64,000 bases of DNA, from contig NZ_JAHRED010000002.1 of assembly GCF_019084045.1 (NCBI RefSeq), forward strand, positions 186,001 through 250,000. Direction: 5' to 3'. Shown here piece after piece: positions 7,618-15,431 of the stretch. The stretch's first letter is position 1. Each line of letters starts with the position of its first letter. The position numbers and the translations under genes are program-made. The stretch is from Paeniglutamicibacter quisquiliarum. Its GTDB lineage: Bacteria; Actinomycetota; Actinomycetes; Actinomycetales; Micrococcaceae. The notes under the pieces are model-generated. The model ran no database searches. It saw only the letters and a list, made by a program, of their open reading frames with translations, and had not been told where the DNA came from.

Positions 7618-10600
7618 ATGGGATTCACCCACCTGCACGTCGCCTCGGCCTTCAGCGCACACTACGGGGTGTCCTGGCCCCGGGACCTGGTCGCCGCGGC
7701 GCTCGCCGATGGCGCCGACGCCCTGGCCATCACCGACCGCGACGGACTCTACGGAAGCGTCAAGCACCTCAAGTCCTGCATCGAGAACGGAATCGACCCC
7801 ATCCTCGGGGTGGACCTGGCCATCCTTGAACCCGCGCCCGCGCCCGCACGCGCCGTGGGCGGCAAGCCCCGCCCCATGCGCACGGCGGGACGCATCGTCG
7901 CCCTGGCCAAGGGGCACGCCAAGGGCGCCGGATACGCCGCCCTCTGCCACCTGGTCACTGCCGCCCACCTGGACACCACCGCCACGGGGATGCGCAAGGG
8001 GCATGTCGGCATCACCCGCGAGGACCTGGCCGCCCATGCGCTCGGCCCGCAGGGGGAAACGCTGCTGACCATCCTGCTGGGACCGGGCTCCGACATCGGC
8101 CTGGCCACCGGACACCGCCACTACCCCCAGGCGCGCGCCGCACTGCGCACCTGGCGCACCCTCCTGGGGCCCGACGCCCTGAGGGTGGAGATCGCCACCC
8201 ACCTGAACAACCCCGGGGACAGGCTCAGCACCGCCCACGCCATCCGCATGCTGCGCTGCGCCGACTCCCTGGACATCGCCCCCGTGCTGACCAACGCCGT
8301 CCGGTACGCGGAACCCGACGGGGCCGCCACCGCCGACGTCCTGGACTCCGCCCGGGCGCTGAGCTCCCTGGAAACCCTCAACGACATCCAACCCAACGGG
8401 CAGGGCTGGCTCAAGCCCGCCGGGCACATGCACCACCTCGCCGCCGAGATCGCCCGCGCCGCCTCCGACTCCGCGCTGGCGGCCACCCTGCTGCGCAACA
8501 CCGCCGCGCTCGCCGACTGGGCGCGCCTTGACCCCGTCGCCGACACGGGATGGGGCATCCCCGTGGTCCCCGAGGCCCACATCATCGGCATCACCGCTGA
8601 CCCCGACACCGAACTGGCCGCCCGCGCCGAGGCCGGCATCACCCGCCTGCTGCCGAACCAGGCGCACGACACCGTGCTGCGCCACCGCCTCCAGGCCGAA
8701 CTGTCCACCATCTCCGACCTCGGCTTCGCCCCCTACTTCCTCACCGTTGCCGAAGTCAGCTCCATGATCACCGGGATGGGGGTGCGCTCCGCCGCCCGCG
8801 GGTCCGGCGCCTCCTCCCTGGTCAACTACCTCATCGGCATCAGCCAGGTAAACCCCCTCGCCCACGACCTGCTCTTCGAGCGCTTCCTCTCCCGCGACCG
8901 CGCCACCCTGCCCGACATCGACATCGACGTCGAATCCGCCAGGCGCCACGACATCTACCAACGGATCTTCGAGCGCTTCGGCCATGAGCGCGTCAGCCTC
9001 ATGAGCATGCAAAACGGCTACCGCGCCCGGGGGGCTGTACGCGACGCCGGCCAGGCCCTGGGCATGGAGGAGGGGGACATCGACGTGATCGCCAAGCAGC
9101 TCTGGCGCTTCTCCGCCTCGTCCTTCCGCGAGGCCCTGGAGGAAAAGCCCGAACTCGCCCCCTTCGCCGACCGCCTCGGCACCGAAAAGCAGCTCGACCT
9201 GCTCGTGGACCTCACCGAACGCCTCGACAGGCTGCCCCGGCACATCTCCATGCACCCCTGCGGAGTCATCCTCTCCGACGCCACCCTGCGCGACCGCACC
9301 CCCATGGAGCCCAGCGGACTGGGACTGCCCATGAGCCAATTCGACAAACACGACATGGACCCCATGGGCATGCTCAAGCTCGACGTGCTGGGGGTGCGCA
9401 TGCAATCGGCCATCACCTACGCGCTGGAGGAAATCGCCCGCATCCACCCCGATGCACACGCCGTCGCGAAGGCGGGGGGACACCGGGGGGAAGCTCCCGG
9501 GCAGATCCCCGGCTACATCGGGCCCCGCGGCGCCATCGACCTCGCCCTGGTCCCGCTCGACGACGAACCCACCTTCGAGCTCATCCGCTCCACCCACACC
9601 CTGGGCTGCTTCCAGATCGAATCACCCGGGCAACGCGAACTCATCGGCAAGCTCGCACCGCGCGAATTCAACGACCTCATCATCGACATCTCCCTCTTCC
9701 GCCCCGGACCCATGAAATCCAACATGGTCAAGCCCTACCTGGAAAACCGCCACGGCTTCGCACCCGAAAAATACCCCCACCCGGACCTCGCGCCCGCGCT
9801 CGCCGAGACCCACGGGGTCACCGTCTTCCACGAGCAGGTGCTGCGGATCTTCCACGTGATGACCGGCTGCGGGCTGGCCAAGGCCGATGTGTACCGCCGG
9901 CTGCTGGGCAACCCGAAGGCCGAGCCGGCGGTGGAGGGCCTCTTCCGCTCCCGGGCGCTGGCACGCGGCTACTCCCTGGAGGTCATCGACGAGGTCTGGC
10001 ACACGCTGGCGGCCTTCGGCTCCTTCGGGTTCTGCAAGGCCCACGGGGCCGCCTTCGCCGTGCCCACCTACCACTCGGCCTGGCTCAAGGCCCACCACCC
10101 GGAGGCCTTCCTGGCCGGGATCTGGGAACACGACCCGGGCATGTACCCCAAGCGGCTGCTGGTCGCCGAGGCCAGGCGCATGGGCATCGAAATCCTGCCG
10201 CTGGACATCAACCGCTCCGCGCCCGGCTACAAGGTGGAGCGGCTCGACGGGCTGCTGCCCCCCGCGCGGCTGCCGGTGGTCCCGCGCGCCCCGGGGGCCG
10301 CGCCCCCGGGCAGGTACGGGATCCGGCTCTCGCTGCGCGGGATCCATTCGGTCTCCGAGCGCGAGGTCGCCCGGGTGGCCGCCGGGCAGCCCTACGACTC
10401 GATCGCCGACGTGCGCGCCCGCTCCGGGCTCACCCGCACCTCGCTGAACCACTTTGCCGCACTGGGGGCCTTCGACTCGCTGCAGGCGGGGATCGGGCGC
10501 GGAAACCGCGCCGACCTTCTCGAGCACCTGCGCACGCGGCCGGGCAAGGCGCCGGCGCAGCGCCACCGGCCGATCCCCGGGCAGCTGGCCCTGCCGCTGG

Positions 10601-11196
10601 GGGACGTGGAGCTTTCCAACATGGCCATCGGTGCGGCGCACACCCCGCTGGAGGAGGTGGTGCGCACCGAGCTGGACCTGATGTCCATCGACGTCAGCGC
10701 GCACCTGATGGAATCCCACGCGCCGCTGCTGGACTCCCTGGGCGTCTCGCGCGCGCAGGACCTGCTGGGGATGCGCAACGGCACCGAGGTCTTGGTGGCG
10801 GGGGTGCGGGTGGCCACGCAGACCCCGCCGATGCGCGGCGGACGCCGGGTCGTGTTCATCTCGGTGGACGACGGCACCGGCTGCGTCGATGCCACGTTCT
10901 TCCACGAGGCCCAACAGCGCTGCGGCCCGCTGCTCTTCTCCACCCGGCTGCTGCTGATCCACGGGCTCACCCGCCGCACCGGGCCCCGCGGCATCAGCCT
11001 CCAGGCGCTGGATGCCTGGGACCTCTCGGCCAAATCCACGCTTCCGGCGCCGGGCCATCTGTCGGACCCCGCCCGGGCGCGCAACGAGTCCTTCGGCAGC
11101 TCCGCCGCCAAGCCCGTGCCCTCCGCCCAGGGCAAGTCGCTGGCCAGGCTCATGGCCGACGAGGACCTGGACACCCGCGGCTACCTGGGAGCCTGA
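7618..11196 (+). CDS. dnaE2: DnaE-type error-prone DNA polymerase (DnaE2/ImuC-like)
   Basis: This 1192-residue C-family polymerase has an N-terminal PHP domain (THLHVASAFS, then AITDRDGLYG), the palm with catalytic aspartates in PDIDID (432-437) and LKLDVLG (D589), fingers and helix-hairpin-helix regions, and a C-terminal OB fold (TEVLVAGVRVATQTPPMRGG). In the PHP domain the usual TDHDG reads TDRDG, so a metal ligand is lost and proofreading is unlikely. GGGAGG precedes ATG 7618. The perfect LexA box and the DUF6504 gene nearby indicate SOS-induced translesion synthesis. The usual imuA' and imuB partners are absent from the window. A second housekeeping DnaE elsewhere is expected, not seen. 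Confidence 0.85.
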   Translation: MGFTHLHVASAFSAHYGVSWPRDLVAAALADGADALAITDRDGLYGSVKHLKSCIENGIDPILGVDLAILEPAPAPARAVGGKPRPMRTAGRIVALAKGHAKGAGYAALCHLVTAAHLDTTATGMRKGHVGITREDLAAHALGPQGETLLTILLGPGSDIGLATGHRHYPQARAALRTWRTLLGPDALRVEIATHLNNPGDRLSTAHAIRMLRCADSLDIAPVLTNAVRYAEPDGAATADVLDSARALSSLETLNDIQPNGQGWLKPAGHMHHLAAEIARAASDSALAATLLRNTAALADWARLDPVADTGWGIPVVPEAHIIGITADPDTELAARAEAGITRLLPNQAHDTVLRHRLQAELSTISDLGFAPYFLTVAEVSSMITGMGVRSAARGSGASSLVNYLIGISQVNPLAHDLLFERFLSRDRATLPDIDIDVESARRHDIYQRIFERFGHERVSLMSMQNGYRARGAVRDAGQALGMEEGDIDVIAKQLWRFSASSFREALEEKPELAPFADRLGTEKQLDLLVDLTERLDRLPRHISMHPCGVILSDATLRDRTPMEPSGLGLPMSQFDKHDMDPMGMLKLDVLGVRMQSAITYALEEIARIHPDAHAVAKAGGHRGEAPGQIPGYIGPRGAIDLALVPLDDEPTFELIRSTHTLGCFQIESPGQRELIGKLAPREFNDLIIDISLFRPGPMKSNMVKPYLENRHGFAPEKYPHPDLAPALAETHGVTVFHEQVLRIFHVMTGCGLAKADVYRRLLGNPKAEPAVEGLFRSRALARGYSLEVIDEVWHTLAAFGSFGFCKAHGAAFAVPTYHSAWLKAHHPEAFLAGIWEHDPGMYPKRLLVAEARRMGIEILPLDINRSAPGYKVERLDGLLPPARLPVVPRAPGAAPPGRYGIRLSLRGIHSVSEREVARVAAGQPYDSIADVRARSGLTRTSLNHFAALGAFDSLQAGIGRGNRADLLEHLRTRPGKAPAQRHRPIPGQLALPLGDVELSNMAIGAAHTPLEEVVRTELDLMSIDVSAHLMESHAPLLDSLGVSRAQDLLGMRNGTEVLVAGVRVATQTPPMRGGRRVVFISVDDGTGCVDATFFHEAQQRCGPLLFSTRLLLIHGLTRRTGPRGISLQALDAWDLSAKSTLPAPGHLSDPARARNESFGSSAAKPVPSAQGKSLARLMADEDLDTRGYLGA

Positions 11197-11220
11197 TCTC
11201 GGCCGGGTCCCGTTGGCTCG

Positions 11221-12330
11221 CTAGCCCAGGCGTTCCCCGGTGAGCAGGTGCTCGCGCAACCCGGGGATCGAGTACCTGACCTCGCCGCGCCCGGCCGGTT
11301 CAATCAGCCCCGCCTCGATGAGGCGGGCGCGGTAGTTGGCGGCCAGCTGCAGGGATGCCTTCATGCGCGCGGCCACCGCGGCGGTGCTTGACGGGCCGTT
11401 GTCGTGGGACATCGCCCGAAGGTAGTCCATGTCCCTGTCGGAGGCCTTGGAGATGGCCGGTCCGACCACCATGCGGATGTTGCGCTTCAGGGCGGCGGCA
11501 ACGGCCTTGTCCGCAGACTCCCGGTCAACCACGCCCGAGCCCCTCTCGGCTTCCTTCCACAGGAAGTAGCCGATCAGCTGGATGAGGAACGGGTATCCGA
11601 AGGACGCCTCGGCGGCCTCCTCCAGGAACCCGTCGGGAAGCCGGATCCCGGCCGCCGAGAATTGCCGGGCATAGGAATCCCTCACGTCGCGGACCTCGAG
11701 GGAGTGAAGGTCGATCTTGTCGGCCCGGCGCAGGAACGTGGCCACTCCTTCGTTGAGGATGTCGGAGATCGCCGCCGGCAGCCCGGCGCACACGAAGCTG
11801 ATGGGCAGCCCGTCCCGCACCCAGTGCTGGATGACGGCGGCCAGTTGCAGCAATTCGCTGCGGTCGGCATCCTGGATCTCATCCAGCGTGATCAGCAGCC
11901 CGGTGCCGTTTTCGTCCAGGCGGCGCAAGAGCTTGGCCCCGAGGTTGCGGAACTCGACCTGGCGCCCCCGGGGAAGCTGCGTGGTGACACCGAATCCCGC
12001 AGCGGTGAACGCCAGGATCTTCCGCGGGGGAGGGCCGTCGCCCAGCTCCTCGTCGACCAGGAGTGCGGAATCGGCGATCCTGGCCAGGAAGCCGGGGGTG
12101 GACGTCTCGGAGATGACAGCCCAGCCCTGTTCCTGTGCCAGCCCCTGGGCCTCGTTGAGCATGACGGTTTTCCCGACGCCGCGGGCCCCGGTGATGATCG
12201 TGAGCAGGCCCAGCACGCCGGAGCGGATGCGCAGGCCGTATTCGAACTCCTCCAAGGTGTCGGAGCGGTCGATCAGTTCCGGGGGAGTCCTGCCGAAGGT
12301 CGGGCGGAACGGATTTTCCCTGTCGGGCAT
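11221..12330 (-). CDS. STAND/Orc1-like AAA ATPase with C-terminal winged-helix region
   Basis: This 369-residue protein has Walker A TGARGVGKT (48-55), Walker B LLITLDEIQDAD (D150, E151), a sensor-like ISFVCAGLP, and a C-terminal region (STAAVAARMKASLQLAANYRA..., ending VRYSIPGLREHLL) resembling a winged helix. This is the layout of archaeal-type ATPase/Cdc6-like proteins found in bacterial chromosomes, often without a known role. It is convergent with the polymerase gene, with 24 bp between stops. Its upstream region (12361-12393) is AT-rich with two TATTCAC repeats. The target is unknown; regulation, defence or DNA transactions are possible. Confidence 0.75.
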   Translation of the reverse strand: MPDRENPFRPTFGRTPPELIDRSDTLEEFEYGLRIRSGVLGLLTIITGARGVGKTVMLNEAQGLAQEQGWAVISETSTPGFLARIADSALLVDEELGDGPPPRKILAFTAAGFGVTTQLPRGRQVEFRNLGAKLLRRLDENGTGLLITLDEIQDADRSELLQLAAVIQHWVRDGLPISFVCAGLPAAISDILNEGVATFLRRADKIDLHSLEVRDVRDSYARQFSAAGIRLPDGFLEEAAEASFGYPFLIQLIGYFLWKEAERGSGVVDRESADKAVAAALKRNIRMVVGPAISKASDRDMDYLRAMSHDNGPSSTAAVAARMKASLQLAANYRARLIEAGLIEPAGRGEVRYSIPGLREHLLTGERLG

Positions 12331-12466
12331 CGGGTTTCCTGTCGGTGAATTGGCGTGAACTCTATTTATTCACACTTTACACATCTATTCACAGGACACC
12401 AGCTCGCGGCGCTTGCGCGCCCGCAAGCCTTTACACGGGTTTGGCCGCGGCGTTAGCGTGTGCAGC

Positions 12467-12844
12467 ATGGATTGGAAATTGGAGCTAGTCTTCGTCCCCG
12501 TGTCCGATGTGGACCGCGCCAAGGATTTCTACGTCAACAAGGTGGGCTTCAATGCCGACCACGACCAGCGGCCCACCGACTCGATTCGCTTCGTCCAGCT
12601 GACCCCGCCGGGCTCGGCCTGCTCAATCACCATCGGCGAAGGCCTGGTCGACGCGGCTCCCGGGACCGCGCCCATGCTGCAGATGGTGGTCAGTGACATC
12701 CAGGCGGCGCATGACCAGTTGAAGGCCAACGGGGTTGACGTCAGCGACGTGGTGGTGCTGGACTGGGGCCATTTCGTCTACTTTGCCGATCCCGACGGCA
12801 ACAAGTGGGCGGTGCAGTACCTGCCGACCCGGCCCAACGGGTAA
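12467..12844 (+). CDS. VOC-family protein (glyoxalase fold)
   Basis: This 125-residue protein begins MDWKLELVFVPVSDVDRAKD and ends with YFADPDGNKWAVQYL, a clean VOC pattern. The central ACSITIGEG strand and MLQMVVSDIQAAHDQL helix are typical of the fosfomycin/bleomycin-resistance-like branch. ATG 12467 marks the onset of recognisable sequence. The stop is followed within 15 bp by the first of three operator-like palindromes of the hipBA operon. No substrate can be assigned. Confidence 0.8.
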   Translation: MDWKLELVFVPVSDVDRAKDFYVNKVGFNADHDQRPTDSIRFVQLTPPGSACSITIGEGLVDAAPGTAPMLQMVVSDIQAAHDQLKANGVDVSDVVVLDWGHFVYFADPDGNKWAVQYLPTRPNG

Positions 12845-12854
12845 TGCCCGGAAC

Positions 12855-12870
12855 CGGCAATAAATTGCCG
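12855..12870. promoter_or_regulatory. HipB operator candidate O1
   Basis: CGGCAATAAATTGCCG is a perfect palindrome. It is the first of three related sites exactly 60 bp apart upstream of hipB. Confidence 0.6.
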
Positions 12871-12914
12871 AATTGGGCCTGGATGCGGATTACTTGAGTG
12901 CCATAAGCCTCTTT

Positions 12915-12930
12915 CGGCAGGATATTGCCG
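12915..12930. promoter_or_regulatory. HipB operator candidate O2
   Basis: CGGCAGGATATTGCCG shares the CGGCA...TTGCCG arms with the sites at 12855 and 12975. Confidence 0.6.
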
Positions 12931-12974
12931 AATGTGGGTTATTCGTGGATCATGGTGAGGGTAGACCACGATAG

Positions 12975-12990
12975 CGGCAGCATATTGCCG
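12975..12990. promoter_or_regulatory. HipB operator candidate O3
   Basis: CGGCAGCATATTGCCG differs from the 12915 site at one inner position. It lies immediately before the hipB ribosome-binding site (AGGAG, 12996-13000), where bound repressor would block transcription. Confidence 0.65.
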
Positions 12991-13004
12991 CCCACAGGAG
13001 TGAC

Positions 13005-13205
13005 ATGGACGCCGTCTCGGCCCTCGCCCGGGAGCTCCGTCGCGCCCGCAAGGAAGCAGGGCTGACCCAAGGGGACCTGGCAGATCTGGCAGGCGTCTCC
13101 GAGCGGACGGTCCGCGCACTGGAAACCGCCACCGGCAACCCGTCGCTGCGTGCAGTGGTGTCCGTATTCGACGTGCTGGGGCTTAAGGTCGGTGTCGCAC
13201 GGTGA
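13005..13205 (+). CDS. hipB: HipB-like antitoxin / XRE-family repressor
   Basis: This 66-residue protein is almost entirely one XRE helix-turn-helix: LARELRRARKEAGLTQGDLA, then LAGVSERTVRALETATGNP. AGGAG lies four bases before the ATG. The stop overlaps the GTG of hipA by 4 nt (GTGA), the classic coupled antitoxin-toxin order. HipB proteins neutralise HipA and autorepress by binding inverted repeats; three matching palindromes lie upstream. It is shorter than E. coli HipB (about 88 residues), so the C-terminal tail is minimal. Confidence 0.85.
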   Translation: MDAVSALARELRRARKEAGLTQGDLADLAGVSERTVRALETATGNPSLRAVVSVFDVLGLKVGVAR

Positions 13206-14398
13206 GCCTCGACCTGCAGGGCCTCAAGCGCATCCGGCGGGCCGATGTCTACAAGAACGGCACCCTCGCGGGGGAGCTGTCACGGCTGGATACCGGGGGC
13301 ATTCGTTTCACTTATCTCGCCCGGTACCTCGCCGAGAAGCAAGTGCCCGTCGCATTTTCCCTGCCGCTCATGCCCGAGGCGGTCGAAACGCCCCATGGTG
13401 CCCTGCCCGCATTCTTTGCGGGCCTGCTCCCTGAGGGGCACCGGTTGACCGTGCTCAAAAACGCCGCAAAGACCAGCTTCGACGACGAATTGACCCTGCT
13501 GTTGGCCGTGGGGGCGGATGTCCCGGGCGACGTGCAGGTGGTGCCCGCCGGCCAGCCCCCTTCCGAGCCCGAGGTGTTGGCAGATGCCTCAACCCCCGCC
13601 GAACTCGACTTCGCCTCCCTGGCGAATTCGGTCGACCGCCACGGCCTGCCCGGGGTGCAGGACAAGGCCAGCGCCTCGATGCTCACCACCCCGCTGGCCA
13701 CGCGCGGCCAGCGGTATCTGCTGAAACTGGATCCGGCCGAGAACCCGCACCTGGTGGACAACGAGGCGGCGCACCTCGCCGGGGCAAAAAACCTGAAGAT
13801 CCCCGTGGCCTCCGGTCGGATCATCCACGACCGGAACCACCTGCCCGGATTGCTCATTGACCGTTTTGACCGGAGACCCGGCGCCGACGGCCGGTGGCGG
13901 CGCCTTCCGCTGGAAGACGGGACGCAGGTGATGGGGCTGCCGCCGGCCGCCAAGTACGGCGTCGCCTCCGAGGAAGTGGCCATGGCCCTGGCGCGCCTGT
14001 GCATCGCCCCCGTGGTGGCAAGCCGCAACCTCTACCTCCAGTTCCTCTTTGCCTGGCTGACCGGGAACGGGGATCTCCATGCCAAGAACCTCTCGGTCCT
14101 CGGCACCGAAGGCGGCGGTTTCCAGATGTCCCCGATGTACGACGTCCCGTGCACCCTGCTCTACGGCGATGACACCATGGCGCTGCCGATTGCCGGAAAG
14201 ACCAAGAACCTCAAGGCCAGGCATTGGGCGGAATTTGCCGCGTCCCTGGGCCTGCCGCAGCGCGCGGCCGCCTCGGCCAGCCACCTGGCGCTTAAAGCAG
14301 CCTCCGCCATCGACCTGGCGGCGTTGCCTTTTGACGGCTCCCCGTTGCGCGGCGCGGAGCGGGAACTGCGCTTTCGCCGGCACGAACTCGAGCAATAG
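13202..14398 (+). CDS. hipA: HipA-family serine/threonine kinase toxin
   Basis: The protein has 398 residues. The N-terminal subdomain (RADVYKNGTLAGEL, then FTYLARYL and LPAFFAGLLPEG) is followed by the kinase core with the LPGVQDKASASML loop near 156-168, the catalytic motif GNGDLHAKN (D291, N296) and the metal-binding YDVPCT segment. All key HipA elements are present, so the kinase is probably active. E. coli HipA phosphorylates GltX and causes persistence; related HipA toxins target other tRNA synthetases. The target here is unknown. It is translationally coupled to hipB. Confidence 0.87.
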   Translation: MSLDLQGLKRIRRADVYKNGTLAGELSRLDTGGIRFTYLARYLAEKQVPVAFSLPLMPEAVETPHGALPAFFAGLLPEGHRLTVLKNAAKTSFDDELTLLLAVGADVPGDVQVVPAGQPPSEPEVLADASTPAELDFASLANSVDRHGLPGVQDKASASMLTTPLATRGQRYLLKLDPAENPHLVDNEAAHLAGAKNLKIPVASGRIIHDRNHLPGLLIDRFDRRPGADGRWRRLPLEDGTQVMGLPPAAKYGVASEEVAMALARLCIAPVVASRNLYLQFLFAWLTGNGDLHAKNLSVLGTEGGGFQMSPMYDVPCTLLYGDDTMALPIAGKTKNLKARHWAEFAASLGLPQRAAASASHLALKAASAIDLAALPFDGSPLRGAERELRFRRHELEQ

Positions 14399-14470
14399 CG
14401 AAATCCCGATCGTCCCTGGCCTTGATGAACCGCCGGGGCCTTCAGTGTCTTGATCCTGGTCCGGGAAGCA

Positions 14471-14923
14471 TCAGGGCTTCACCGGGTAGCGGGACGTGAT
14501 TGCGATCCGGTTGAACATGTTGATGGCCGCGCTGAGCCAGGCGACCGCGGAAATCTGTTCGTCGGACAACACCGCGGAGGCCATCGTGTAGACGCCGCGC
14601 GGGACATGGTCAACCGAAACCATGGTGATGGACTCGCACAATGCCAGGGCCGCGCGTTCCACGGCAGTGAAGTACTCGGAGTCGGCCCACGCCGCGACCA
14701 CCGCCAGCCGGTCGGTCGTCTCTCCGAGCTTGAGTGCGTCGCGGGTGTGCATGCGCAGGCAATAGGCGCAGCCGTTGAGCTGCGAGGCCCTGACCTTGAG
14801 CAGTTCGCGCAACTTGGGATCGATCCCCGCCGCATCGGCCGCCTCGCTGGCGGCCTTGTTCATGGCCAGTAGTGCTGCATAGGCCGCAGGGTCGGACTTG
14901 CTGAGATTCACACGGGTTTCCAT
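14471..14923 (-). CDS. Carboxymuconolactone decarboxylase / AhpD-like protein
   Basis: This 150-residue protein has the AhpD-type motif GCAYCLRMH (C52, C55, H59) preceded by a KLRELLKVRASQLN helix, which defines the peroxidase-like branch of the family. The C-terminal part (LSDEQISAVAWLSAAINMFNR) is also typical. AhpD-like proteins use the CxxC pair for peroxide reduction with a thiol partner; no partner gene is adjacent. It is a single gene, convergent with hipA over a 72-bp gap with no strong hairpin. Gamma-carboxymuconolactone decarboxylase activity is unlikely because the CxxC motif is intact and no catabolic genes are nearby. Confidence 0.82.
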   Translation of the reverse strand: METRVNLSKSDPAAYAALLAMNKAASEAADAAGIDPKLRELLKVRASQLNGCAYCLRMHTRDALKLGETTDRLAVVAAWADSEYFTAVERAALALCESITMVSVDHVPRGVYTMASAVLSDEQISAVAWLSAAINMFNRIAITSRYPVKP

Positions 14924-15431
14924 GGCTAGATGCTAACCCGGGTTGCCGACAAGCAATAGGGGCCCCGTGCGGCCGTACTTGAACAATCTCCGGGTTCTCG
15001 GAAAGATGCTCCGCGTGTTGTGACTTCCCGGGCGTTTCCACAGGCGTTCAATACCCTTGATTGCGCCGGGCATGACCAAGGCTAGGGGCCTAACCTTGGA
15101 CAACGCGTCGGATAGCCAAGGTTAGGGCCCACATCGTTGGATGACTCGTCGGCCATCCAACGATGGGGGCCCGGCGTCGGCGGCCCGAAGAGACCCGCCG
15201 GGGGTCGGATCGGGTGGTTCTGCCCCGGATTTTCGATGCTGGCCCCGGGCGGCCGGGAACGTAGGCCCGCGCCCGCGGCAGAATGTCGACGGGCCGTATG
15301 GCGCAGGGGACATGACAAGCCACGTTGCGGATTGGTTGGCAGGCTCGGAAGTCGGTTAAGCTGGGTGGTGGCTGGCTGTGGCCACCGTACGCCACAAGCC
15401 ATGAAGCCGAACCACGAAACGAGGAGCCGTA
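14924..15431. other. 508-bp gene-free region upstream of thrS with nested hairpins
   Basis: No coding signal is seen. It holds three copies of CCAAGGyTAGG: 15076-15086, reverse copy 15089-15099, and 15116-15126. The middle copy can pair with either neighbour. A separate perfect 12-bp hairpin, CATCGTTGGATG / CATCCAACGATG, lies at 15132-15165. No T-box sequence is recognisable. The thrS ribosome-binding site GAGGAG lies at 15421-15426. Confidence 0.6.
15132..15165. repeat. Perfect 12-bp inverted repeat
   Basis: CATCGTTGGATG (15132-15143) and CATCCAACGATG (15154-15165) are separated by a 10-nt loop containing CGTCGG. The neighbouring 11-bp hairpin at 15089-15126 also has CGTCGG in its loop. Confidence 0.75.

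Noticed and set aside
7468-9597. A very long open frame antisense to the DnaE2-like gene
   Set aside because: It is Gly/Val/Asp-rich without domains and mirrors high-GC codon bias of the real gene on the other strand. Similar shadows lie opposite thrS, rel, alaS and ruvB.
15166-15431. T-box riboswitch upstream of thrS
   Set aside because: No AGGGTGGNACC-type T-box sequence or Stem I pattern was found.
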